From Actinacidiphila sp965342175 (GTDB taxonomy: Bacteria > Actinomycetota > Actinomycetes > Streptomycetales > Streptomycetaceae): a stretch of DNA of 64,000 bases. The notes beneath the pieces were generated by a model. That model saw only the letters and a program-made list of their open reading frames with translations. It was not told the origin of the DNA and did no database searches. How positions within the stretch are numbered: position 1 is the stretch's first letter; each line of letters begins with the position of its first letter. Positions 1 through 8,176 of this stretch are shown here, piece by piece. The translations under genes and the position numbers were made by a program. The stretch spans positions 27,762 to 91,761 of the forward strand of contig NZ_CBDRBL010000020.1 of the NCBI RefSeq assembly GCF_965342175.1. Direction: 5' to 3'.

Positions 1-184
1 CGGGTCACGGGCCGCCTGCGCCGTTGACGACCCCGCCGCTCCCCCAACGCAGCACGCGGCGCCGCTGGCGGCTGCGCGCCGTGCGGGGCCCTGGTCGTAC
101 CGGCGAGGCCCCGTGCGGGGCCCGGGCGCCGTGTCGGGGCACGGCCGGCGGCGCTCGTTCGGGCCAGGCGGCGGTGGCGCCGCT

Positions 185-1285
185 TCAGGCGCCCGCGGCG
201 GGCAGCTCCAGCCTCAGCTCGTAGCCGCCGTCGGCTGTCGGGCCCGAGGTGACGGTGCCGCCGAGCAGCGCCGCGCGCTGCCGCAGGCCGACCAGGCCGT
301 AGTGGGCGCTGGGCAGCGGGAGCGCCGGCCGGGTGGGCGCGGTGTTGGTGACGGTGACCCGGACGGTGCCGCCCTGGTGGTTGATCCGGACCCGCGCCGA
401 GGCCCCGGGCGCGTGCTTGCGCACGTTGGTCAGCGCCTCCTGCACGGTGCGGTAGACCGCGCGCTGCACTGTCGGCGGCAGCCCGCCCGGCAGGTCCGGC
501 TGGAGGTCGGCCTCGATCCCGCTGCCGCTCACCAGCCGTTCCAGGTCGGCCAGCGAGGGCTGCGGGGTGAGCTCCGTGGGTCGGCCGCCGGCGGCGCGCA
601 GCACGCTGACCATGTGCCGGAGCTCGTCCAGGGTCTGCACGCTCAGCCGCCGGATCGTCGCCGCGGCCTCCTTGACCTCGGCGTCCCGCGTGCCGACCTG
701 GAGCGCACCGGCCCGTACGGCGATCAGGCTGACCTGGTGGGAGACCACGTCGTGCATCTCCCGGGCGAGCTGCGCGCGTTCCTTGGCGAGGACCGTCTGC
801 GCGGTGAGCAGCCGCTCGTGGTCGCGGGCCTCCGAGATCTCGGCGAGCCGCAGCGACAGGTCTCGCCGGGCCTGGACCAGCTGGCCGAGGAAGACCGGGG
901 CCGCGGCCGTCGCCGCCGTGTAAGTCAAGGTGATCAGCGTCGACGGCTCCAGCAGGTCGACCTTCGGCGCGGGCCACGGCACCATGTCCGCGATGGTGAA
1001 GCACAGCGCGCACACCGCCAGCAGCCACCGGCGGCGGGTGAGCGAGGCGAGGGTGTAGAGCGCGGCCAGCGTGGCGAAGGCCGCGTCCGAGACCAGCACG
1101 GCGGGCACCGTCAGGACGAAGGTGACCAGCGGCACGCGGCGGCGCAGCATCAGGGCGACGGCGCCGCCGAGGGCGCAGCCGAAGCGCACCGACTCCTCGG
1201 GGTCGACGTTGGCCCAGATGTCGAACAGCGAGACCGCGACGACGGCGAGGTCCATCGCCACGGGCGACGGACGCCGGAATCTCAT
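185..1285 (-). CDS. Sensor histidine kinase, NarL/DesK type (HisKA_3)
   Basis: 366 aa. The first ~150 residues are hydrophobic with several likely membrane segments (about 12-25, 36-48, 52-68, 70-82, 88-100, 115-135). A dimerization/phosphoacceptor region follows, with the HisKA_3 motif REMHDVVSH; His178 is the expected phosphorylated residue. The C-terminal ATPase domain shows the N-box QEALTNVRKHA and the G-box region GLVGLRQRAALLGG. Its start overlaps the stop of the upstream response regulator gene by 4 bp (ATGA), so the two are translationally coupled and form one two-component system. The signal is unknown. The family assignment is strong; no specific orthologue is claimed. Confidence 0.93.
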   Translation of the reverse strand: MRFRRPSPVAMDLAVVAVSLFDIWANVDPEESVRFGCALGGAVALMLRRRVPLVTFVLTVPAVLVSDAAFATLAALYTLASLTRRRWLLAVCALCFTIADMVPWPAPKVDLLEPSTLITLTYTAATAAAPVFLGQLVQARRDLSLRLAEISEARDHERLLTAQTVLAKERAQLAREMHDVVSHQVSLIAVRAGALQVGTRDAEVKEAAATIRRLSVQTLDELRHMVSVLRAAGGRPTELTPQPSLADLERLVSGSGIEADLQPDLPGGLPPTVQRAVYRTVQEALTNVRKHAPGASARVRINHQGGTVRVTVTNTAPTRPALPLPSAHYGLVGLRQRAALLGGTVTSGPTADGGYELRLELPAAGA

Positions 1286-1965
1286 GCGCCCTCACCGTCC
1301 TGCGGCCGTCTGAGCAGCCCCGCGCGCTCGGCGAGCAGCGCCGCCTGCACCCGGCTGCCCACCTGCAGTTTGGTCAGGATGGCGCTCACATGGTCCTTGA
1401 CCGTGCCCGTTCCCAGGTGCATCCGCCCGGCGATGTCCGCGTTCGACAGCCCCTCGGCGACCAGGAGCAGGACGGCGCGCTCGCGCTCGGTCAATCGGGC
1501 CACGCCGCGGGCGGCCGATTCCTGCGGGCCCGCGCCCAGGTACCCGTCCACGACCGTCCGGGTGACCTTGGACGACAGTACGGCGCCGCCGCCCGCCAGG
1601 CTGCGCACCAGGAACGGCAGTTCCTCGGGGTCCGTGTCCTTCAGCAGGAAGCCGGCAGCGCCGGAACGCAGCGCCGTGGCCACGTACTCGTCCATGTCGA
1701 AGGTCGTCAGCATCGCCACCACCGGAGGACGCGGCAGCCGCCGGAGCCCGGCCAGCACGGTCAGCCCGTCCACGTCGGGCATCCGGATGTCCAGCAGGAC
1801 GACGTCGGGCTGGGTCTCCTGCGCGGTGCGGATCGCCTGCCCGCCGGGCACAGTGGCCACGACCTCGATGTCGTCCGCCGCATCCAGGATGCGCTGGAAG
1901 CCCGTACGGATCAGCGCCTCGTCGTCGACCACCAGTACCCGGATCACGCGTGCTCCACTCGCCAC
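1282..1965 (-). CDS. Response regulator, NarL/LuxR type
   Basis: 227 aa from a GTG at 1965; a second GTG at 1947 (residue 7) would also leave a full receiver domain, and neither has a strong ribosome site. The receiver domain has VVDDE near the start, Asp59 in VVLLDIRMPDVDG as phosphoacceptor, and the conserved Lys in LLKDTDPEE. The C-terminal helix-turn-helix (LTERERAVLLLVAEGLSNADIA ending in VKDHVSAILTKL) is of the LuxR type. It is cotranscribed with, and 4-bp overlapped by, the partner kinase gene downstream. The regulated genes are unknown; the adjacent PP2C phosphatase gene is separated by a long gap and need not be a target. Confidence 0.93.
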   Translation of the reverse strand: MASGARVIRVLVVDDEALIRTGFQRILDAADDIEVVATVPGGQAIRTAQETQPDVVLLDIRMPDVDGLTVLAGLRRLPRPPVVAMLTTFDMDEYVATALRSGAAGFLLKDTDPEELPFLVRSLAGGGAVLSSKVTRTVVDGYLGAGPQESAARGVARLTERERAVLLLVAEGLSNADIAGRMHLGTGTVKDHVSAILTKLQVGSRVQAALLAERAGLLRRPQDGEGA

Positions 1966-2383
1966 CGGACCCCTGCCCGATTCCTACCATGCCTCGGGCC
2001 GTCCGGCGCGCGGAGCAGGGCGTCCGGCCGGGGCGGGGAGGGCGCCGCGAGCGGAAGGCGGTCGCGGGCGACCGGGACGGGACCCGGGCGGTTCGCATGC
2101 GCACGGTGACCGCTCCGGCCGTCGCGACCCCGGCGGTCGGCGCCCCGGCGCCGGGCGTTCACGACCGCAAGGAGACGACGTGGAGGTCTACCGCCGTCCC
2201 ACCGTCCGCGGCCGCCAGGCCGTGGGACGCTGCCGGCCGCCTGGGCGACGTCCGTGCCCGCGCCCACCTCCGGTTCCGCAGGAGCCCCGCCCGCGGCCGG
2301 TACGGCGGCCTCCCGGGCAACGGGGCGCTGTCGGCGGTCGGCTGGCCGACACCGGTCGGGCAAGGGCCCATCCGCCCGGTCCC
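1966..2383. other. 418-bp gene-free stretch
   Basis: This lies between the start of the response regulator gene and the stop of the PP2C phosphatase gene. All reading frames in it give arginine/proline-rich translations typical of out-of-frame high-GC DNA, and no ribosome site with a plausible protein was seen. It presumably carries the promoter of the two-component operon (read leftwards), but no convincing -35/-10 pair was identified. Confidence 0.5.
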
Positions 2384-3592
2384 TCAGGAGGTGAGCAGCC
2401 GATCGCCGGACGTGGCCGGGGAGGCCGGGCGGTACCCGTCGCCGTACTGCACCGCGATCATGGCGATGTCGTCCTCGAGCGTGATGTCGCCGCCCACGTG
2501 CGCGGAAAGTCCGTCGAACACGTGCTGGATCAGCTCCTCCGGCTGGGAACCGGGCCAGGCGGCCACGGTCGCGGCCAGGTCGTAGAACTGACCCTCGCCG
2601 TTGCGGGCCTCGAGGGCGCCGTCGGTGTAGAGCAGCAGCGTCGGCCCGCTGCCGAAGGGGAAGGTGTCGACGACGTAGTCCTCGGCGTTCAGGCTGCCCA
2701 GGCCGAGTGGGGGAGAGGGCTCGGCCGGGGAGAGCAGCCGGGTGCGGGACCGGTGCGCCATGTAGGGCGGGGGGTGCCCGCAGCTGACCATGTGGATCTC
2801 GGCGCAGTCGTCGGGAACCTCCAGGACCAGTGCGGTGATGAACCGCTCCAAGGCGTTGGCGTCGGTCCGGCCGCTCTCCTCGAAATGGCCGCGCACCGTG
2901 TGCTCCAGGTCGGCCACCAGTTCCGGGAGCGAGTCGATCCTGCGGGCGGCCCCCCGGAACGCCCCGAGCAGGGCCTCCGCGTCCTCGACCGCGGTCAGCC
3001 CCTTGCCCCTGACGTCCCCGATGAGGAAGCGCACCCCAGTCGCGCTCCGGGCCACGGCGTACAGGTCCCCGCCGATCTGTGCGTAGGGATGGGAGGCGTG
3101 GTACGCCGCCCGCACGAGCAGCGGCCCGATGCGCGGAGGCAGCGGGCGCAGCAGGACGCGCTGGATGGTGTCGGACACGATCCGTACCTCCATCAGCTCC
3201 CGGACGCTGCGGTCACGGATGTTGCGGGAGGCGATGACGAACGCCGAGACGAGGAGGATCTCCAACTGGTGCACGGCGGGGATGGTCGTGCCCAGCAGGT
3301 TGTCGTGGACGTCCAGCACAAAGGCGGCGACGCACGACAGGGCGGCGCTCAGGGCCGTCGTCCAGGCCCCCGCCAGCACGGCCGTGGTGGCGGGGACCAC
3401 CACCATCAGCGAGGCCAGGTGCTCGGTGGGCGGCAGGATGAAGCCGGCGGCGACGATGGAGCCGATCATGAACAGGGCCAGACCCAGCGGCCCGTGGCCC
3501 TGGGTCAACAACGTCACCCATGAGGTGCCGGTCCGCGCGCCGGGCGGGGCCGCCCGGCGCCGGGGCAGCCGCCGTAGGATGCCGCCCTTCAT
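2384..3592 (-). CDS. Membrane PP2C-family (SpoIIE-type) serine phosphatase
   Basis: 402 aa from the ATG at 3592 (MKGGILRR); the frame stays open 31 codons further upstream, but that part is unlike a protein. The N-terminal ~130 residues hold about four membrane segments (LGLALFMIGSIVAAGFIL, LASLMVVVPATTAVLAG, ALSAALSCVAAFVL, ILLVSAFVIAS). The rest is a PP2C_SIG domain with the metal-binding motifs GGDLY, GDVRGKG, CGHPPPY, LLYTDG and a C-terminal DDIAMIAVQ. Such phosphatases usually act on anti-anti-sigma factors or other phosphoproteins in sigma-factor partner switching. No GAF/PAS or kinase domain is fused to it and no anti-sigma gene is adjacent, so its partner is unknown. Confidence 0.9.
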   Translation of the reverse strand: MKGGILRRLPRRRAAPPGARTGTSWVTLLTQGHGPLGLALFMIGSIVAAGFILPPTEHLASLMVVVPATTAVLAGAWTTALSAALSCVAAFVLDVHDNLLGTTIPAVHQLEILLVSAFVIASRNIRDRSVRELMEVRIVSDTIQRVLLRPLPPRIGPLLVRAAYHASHPYAQIGGDLYAVARSATGVRFLIGDVRGKGLTAVEDAEALLGAFRGAARRIDSLPELVADLEHTVRGHFEESGRTDANALERFITALVLEVPDDCAEIHMVSCGHPPPYMAHRSRTRLLSPAEPSPPLGLGSLNAEDYVVDTFPFGSGPTLLLYTDGALEARNGEGQFYDLAATVAAWPGSQPEELIQHVFDGLSAHVGGDITLEDDIAMIAVQYGDGYRPASPATSGDRLLTS

Positions 3593-3721
3593 CGCGGCTC
3601 CGGGCCCCCGGCGGGAGCCGAAGCACGGAGGTCGCCCTCCAGCGCCGGCGGTCGCATAAACCGAATGTACGCCCTGCAACATCACCGGTCATCACGCTGC
3701 TCGACAGGGCCGTCGGGAACG

Positions 3722-4303
3722 TCAGCCCGTGAACGCCTCGACCAGGGTCCAGACGGCCAGGCCCGCCATGCAGACGCCTCCGGCGCGCTGGATGGTCTGC
3801 AGGGGGACCTTCTTCGCGATGAAGCGGCCCACCACCAGGGCGAGGGCGGAAACCGCCATCAGGGCGGCGGCCGATCCGATCGCGGTCGGCAGCCAGCCGT
3901 TGGTGGCGGCGAGGTTGGCGGTGGTGATCTGCGTGAGATCGCCCCACTCGCCGATGAAGACGGCCGTGAACGCGGTGGAGTACACCGGCCAGAACCCGGA
4001 CACGGTCCTGCCGGCCTCGTCGTGATCGTCGTCGCCCCCGCCCCGCAGCAGTACCACGGCGCCGAAGGCGAACAAGGCGGCGGAGACCAGTTTCACCGCC
4101 ATGCTCGGCAGCAGGCTGATCAGGCTGCCGGCGCCCACCGCGATGGCCACGTGCACGATGAAGGCGGTCGAGGTCCCGAACCAGACGTACAGCGGGCGCA
4201 TGCGCGTGCCCATCGCCAGCGAGGCGAACATCGTCTTGTCCGGGAGTTCGGCGAGGAAGATCAGCCCGAAGGCGGTGACGAGCGCCAGGGGGTCGAAGGT
4301 CAT
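3722..4303 (-). CDS. GDT1/TMEM165 (UPF0016) family cation transporter, probably Mn2+ export
   Basis: 193 aa from the ATG at 4303 (MTFDPLALV). It is a six-helix membrane protein with two copies of the family signature E-x-G-D-[KR]-[TS]: ELPDKT near residue 19 and EWGDLT in the second half. The two halves are related and are joined by a polar linker containing GGGDDDHDE. The family exports Mn2+ or Ca2+ in exchange for protons. The upstream leader carries hallmarks of a yybP-ykoY Mn2+ riboswitch, so Mn2+ is the likely substrate. The family call is strong; the substrate is inferred from the leader. Confidence 0.92.
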   Translation of the reverse strand: MTFDPLALVTAFGLIFLAELPDKTMFASLAMGTRMRPLYVWFGTSTAFIVHVAIAVGAGSLISLLPSMAVKLVSAALFAFGAVVLLRGGGDDDHDEAGRTVSGFWPVYSTAFTAVFIGEWGDLTQITTANLAATNGWLPTAIGSAAALMAVSALALVVGRFIAKKVPLQTIQRAGGVCMAGLAVWTLVEAFTG

Positions 4304-4388
4304 TCCGGTGCTTTCTGCTGGGGCCGGACCGCAGACTCGACGGCACCCAGAGGGCGACGGGAAGCGCCAACGGCCCGGCACGACGGAG

Positions 4389-4412
4389 TGGCCCGCACAC
4401 TGGTGCGGGCCA
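4389..4412 (-). terminator. Strong hairpin downstream of the riboswitch core
   Basis: A perfect 10-bp stem (TGGCCCGCAC paired with GTGCGGGCCA) with a 4-nt loop lies between the riboswitch core and the GDT1-family start codon 86 nt further on. There is no U-tract, as is usual in high-GC actinobacteria. It could be an intrinsic terminator or the expression platform of the riboswitch; this is inference from position and structure. Confidence 0.55.
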
Positions 4413-4540
4413 GGTCTTGCCTTGGCCGAAGGTCTCGTCCACCCCGCACCCGGTGCGGCGGCCCGGCGGCCGGGACGTCCACGGACGTCCAGTATGTCGA
4501 CCAGCCGGTATTGCGGGACTACTCCCCTTCGCTGCGCCCA
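4413..4540 (-). promoter_or_regulatory. Probable yybP-ykoY Mn2+ riboswitch
   Basis: The leader RNA of the GDT1-family gene contains the conserved blocks of this riboswitch class in order: GGGGAGTAG (4527 to 4519), GTCGACATACTG (about 4502 to 4491) and GACGAGACC (4439 to 4431). The class senses Mn2+ and is commonly found upstream of UPF0016 and TerC genes. The exact ends are estimates because the P1 helix was not resolved by eye. Expression presumably rises when Mn2+ binds; the hairpin at 4389-4412 just downstream may belong to the switching region. Confidence 0.8.
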
Positions 4541-4652
4541 GTCTACCCGAGGCGCCGACGGGCCCCCGCGGGTGCGGCGGGCCTGGTAGCCGGCGCCTGC
4601 GCCTCAGTGCGACGCCCGCCCGTTCGGTCGGTGGCGCGCGATAATGGGGCAC

Positions 4653-4847
4653 ATGAAGCTGACGGTGTTCTGGGAACGGATGCGCGCGCACTTCGGCGAG
4701 GCGTACGCCGACTCCTTCGCGCGCGACCACGTGATGTCCGAGCTCGGCGGCCGGACCGTGCACCAGGCACTGGACGAGGGCTGGGAGACCAAGGACGTGT
4801 GGCGGGCGGTGTGCGCGGCCGTCGACGTTCCGGCGTCCCGCCGCTGA
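4653..4847 (+). CDS. DUF3046 family protein
   Basis: 64 aa from the ATG at 4653 (MKLTVFWERM); a second in-frame ATG lies three codons upstream at 4644. The short acidic/basic protein with HFGEAY, DHVMSELGGRTV and the ending VWRAVCAAVDVP matches the actinobacterial DUF3046 family, which is typically encoded just upstream of recA and has no known function. GATAAT sits 7 nt before the 4653 ATG and no ribosome site precedes it, so the mRNA may be leaderless and the 4653 start is preferred. It is followed after 20 bp by the AI-2E family transporter gene. Confidence 0.87.
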   Translation: MKLTVFWERMRAHFGEAYADSFARDHVMSELGGRTVHQALDEGWETKDVWRAVCAAVDVPASRR

Positions 4848-4867
4848 GCCGGGGTGGGGCTGACGCC

Positions 4868-6160
4868 GTGGCGGGAAGAGACGAGACGATAGCCGGGGCG
4901 AGCGAGGGGACGCGGTCGCCGGGGGAGCCCGGGGATCCGGGACGGGGGACGGGGGCGGGGGAGGGCGCCGGGGGTTCCGGTATGCCGCGCTGGCTGCCGA
5001 AGGCGATGCTGCTGGCTTTCGCGCTGCTGGCCGTCTTCCAACTGGCGAACTGGGCATTCCACCAGGTCATCGGTTTGCTGGTGAACATCCTGCTGGCCTT
5101 CTTCGGAGCCCTGGCGATCGAGCCGGCGGTGGACTGGATGGCCGCGCGCGGTATGCGCAGGGGATGGGCGACCGGGCTGGTCTTCCTGCTCGTGCTGGCC
5201 GCCGGCGGGATCTTCGTGGTGCTGCTCGGCTCCCTGCTGGTGGACCAGATCACCACGATCGGCCGCAACCTGCCGGAGTACGTCGACGACGTGGTCGTGT
5301 GGATCAACCAGACCTTCGGCACCGACTTGTCCGTGGGCAAGCTGCAGGAGAACGTGCTGCACTCCGACTGGCTGCGCACTTACGTGCAGCGGCAGGCCGG
5401 CAACGTGTGGGGACTGTCGGCGACGGTGCTCGGCGGGGTCTTCCAGGTGCTGACGATCAGCCTCTTCACCTTCTACTTCGCCGCCGACGGCCCCCGGATG
5501 CGCCGTGCGGTGTGCTCGGTGCTGCCGCCCGCCCGGCAGGCCGAGGTGCTGCGGGCCTGGGAGATCGCGGTGGCCAAGACCGGCGGCTACCTGTACTCGC
5601 GGGCGCTGATGGCGCTGATCTCGGGCACCGCCCACTACGTGCTGTTCGTGGTCGTCGGGGTGCCGTACGCGCCGGCGCTGGCGGTCTGGGTCGGCGTGGT
5701 CTCGCAGTTCGTGCCGACGGTCGGCACCTACCTGGCAGGGGCGCTGCCGATGCTGATCGCCTTCACGCAGGACCCTTGGGACGCGGTGTGGGTGCTCGGC
5801 TTCGTGGTGCTCTACCAGCAGTTCGAGAACTATGTGCTGCAGCCGCGGATCACCGCGCGCACCGTCGACATCCACCCCGCGGTGGCCTTCGGATCGGTGA
5901 TCGCCGGCGCCGCGCTCCTTGGCGCGGTGGGCGCTTTGGTGGCGATCCCGGCGACGGCGACACTGCAGGGCTTCCTCGGGGCGTACGTGAAGCGGTACGC
6001 CGTGACGGATCCGCGCGCGCACGGGCCGCAGCGGCGGCCGCTGTTTCGCCGGCGATCGCACGAAGGCGGTCCGGGCGGGGCGGACGGCGGAAGCGAGGAC
6101 GGCGACACCGGCGGGGCCGCCGGGACCGGCCGTGGCGGGGCGGACGGCGGGGGCGCCTGA
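4868..6160 (+). CDS. AI-2E family transporter (YdiK/TqsA-like)
   Basis: 430 aa from a GTG at 4868; starting at the in-frame ATG at 4982 would drop a low-complexity Gly/Glu-rich head. Residues ~40-370 carry about eight membrane segments with the family pattern: two N-terminal pairs, a soluble stretch around ITTIGRNLPEYVDDVVVW, then LISGTAHYVLFVVVGVPYA, FVPTVGTYLAGALPMLIAF, LYQQFENYVLQPRI and a final AVGALVAIPATATL. Members have been linked to export of autoinducer-2, Na+/H+ exchange or other small molecules, so the substrate is unknown. The C-terminal ~60 residues are a disordered Gly/Asp-rich tail. It is probably cotranscribed with the DUF3046 gene. Confidence 0.88.
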   Translation: MAGRDETIAGASEGTRSPGEPGDPGRGTGAGEGAGGSGMPRWLPKAMLLAFALLAVFQLANWAFHQVIGLLVNILLAFFGALAIEPAVDWMAARGMRRGWATGLVFLLVLAAGGIFVVLLGSLLVDQITTIGRNLPEYVDDVVVWINQTFGTDLSVGKLQENVLHSDWLRTYVQRQAGNVWGLSATVLGGVFQVLTISLFTFYFAADGPRMRRAVCSVLPPARQAEVLRAWEIAVAKTGGYLYSRALMALISGTAHYVLFVVVGVPYAPALAVWVGVVSQFVPTVGTYLAGALPMLIAFTQDPWDAVWVLGFVVLYQQFENYVLQPRITARTVDIHPAVAFGSVIAGAALLGAVGALVAIPATATLQGFLGAYVKRYAVTDPRAHGPQRRPLFRRRSHEGGPGGADGGSEDGDTGGAAGTGRGGADGGGA

Positions 6161-6171
6161 GGCCGGGTCGC

Positions 6172-6206
6172 TTGACATGAAAATCGAACATCCATTCTCA
6201 TGGATG
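6172..6206 (+). promoter_or_regulatory. recA promoter region with LexA (SOS) site
   Basis: A TTGACA -35 element lies at 6172-6177. Eight bases after it begins a site matching the actinobacterial LexA operator TCGAACRNNYGTTYGA in its left half: TCGAACATCCATTCTC at 6184-6199, which contains GAACATCCATTC, a motif described upstream of streptomycete recA genes. An overlapping perfect inverted repeat, CATCCA-N6-TGGATG, occupies 6189-6206. LexA bound here would cover the promoter. The -10 element was not clear. The leader to the recA ATG is about 140 nt. Confidence 0.75.
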
Positions 6207-6347
6207 TCCGGGCCCGGTTTCCCAAGGGCTTCCACGGACTCCCGTGGGGTTGTCCACAGGCCGGGGCGGCGTCGGGGCGCATTGTCAGTGGCAGGCAGTA
6301 GCGTCATGGACGTGAAGCGAACGACTCAGACACCCAGGGTGGAACCC

Positions 6348-7487
<1,140 letters not shown>

Positions 7488-7489
7488 CG

Positions 7490-8083
7490 GTGGCGTCCGG
7501 GCACAAGGGTCGCGGAGCCTTCTCTCCCTCCTCGCCTGCCTTCGGGCAGGAGAGGCCCGGGGTCGAGCCGGAGCGCCCGCTGGACCCCGTGGAGCAGGCG
7601 CGGGCGCTCTGCTTGCGCCTGCTCACCGGGACCCCGCGTACTCGCAAGCAGCTTGCGGACGCCATGCGCCGCCGGGAGATTCCGGAGGAGGCGGCGGAGC
7701 ATGTGCTGGAGAGGTTCGAGGACGTCGGGCTGATCGACGACCAGGCGTTCGCCAACGCCTGGGTGGAGTCCCGGCACCACGGCCGGGGCCTGGCCCGACG
7801 CGCCCTCGCCCAGGAACTGCGCACCCGGGGGGTGGACGCCGAGGCGATCGGTCACGCGGTGGGGCAGCTCGACGCGGAGCAGGAGGAGGAGACGGCGCGC
7901 GCTCTCGTCGACCGCAAGCTCCGAGCCACTCGCGGCCTGGAGAGGGAGAAGCGGATCCGCCGGCTCGCCGGGATGCTGGCCCGCAAGGGGTATGCCGAAG
8001 GGCTCGCCCTGAGAGTGGTCCGCCGCGCCCTGGAGGAGGAGGGCGAGGATGCGGAATCGCTGGCGCAGTACCTGCCCGACTGA
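7490..8083 (+). CDS. recX: Regulatory protein RecX
   Basis: 197 aa from a GTG 2 nt after the recA stop, so translation is probably coupled. RecX binds RecA filaments and limits their activity. Features are the tandem three-helix repeats with the motifs TRKQLADAMRRREIP, DDQAFANAWVESR and GLARRALAQELRTRGV, then a second set ending in KGYAEGLALRVVRRALEEE. The basic/hydrophobic N-terminal ~30 residues are variable. It is in the recA transcription unit, hence SOS-inducible with it, and a hairpin overlaps its stop codon. Confidence 0.96.
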   Translation: MASGHKGRGAFSPSSPAFGQERPGVEPERPLDPVEQARALCLRLLTGTPRTRKQLADAMRRREIPEEAAEHVLERFEDVGLIDDQAFANAWVESRHHGRGLARRALAQELRTRGVDAEAIGHAVGQLDAEQEEETARALVDRKLRATRGLEREKRIRRLAGMLARKGYAEGLALRVVRRALEEEGEDAESLAQYLPD

Positions 8084-8099
8084 ACCTCCGTTGAGGTTC
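8082..8099 (+). terminator. Hairpin at the end of recA-recX
   Basis: A perfect 7-bp stem GAACCTC-CGTT-GAGGTTC overlaps the recX stop codon. It is short for a terminator and lacks a T-tract, but its place directly before a new promoter suggests it ends or trims the recA-recX transcript. Confidence 0.5.
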
Positions 8100-8100
8100 C

Positions 8101-8129
8101 TTGACCGTACCTGTGTGTCCACTTAGCCT
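8101..8129 (+). promoter_or_regulatory. Promoter for the RNase Y gene
   Basis: TTGACC (8101-8106) and TAGCCT (8124-8129) are separated by exactly 17 bp, a good match to the streptomycete housekeeping (HrdB) promoter pattern. Predicted transcription starts near 8136, giving a leader of about 40 nt with GGGAG 8 nt before the ATG at 8177. Confidence 0.7.
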
Positions 8130-8176
8130 CACAACGGGTGAGGGATTGGGGCCTCGCAGATACGGGAGTTGGTGCC

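Noticed and set aside
1..184. Possible gene or terminator at the left edge
   Set aside because: Only GC-rich partial repeats (CGTGCGGGGCC twice) are present; no gene could be supported in 184 bp.
113..3523. A very long open frame of 1136 codons on the plus strand
   Set aside because: It lies opposite the kinase, regulator and phosphatase genes, has Arg/Gly/Pro-rich composition and no domains; long antisense frames are usual at this GC content.
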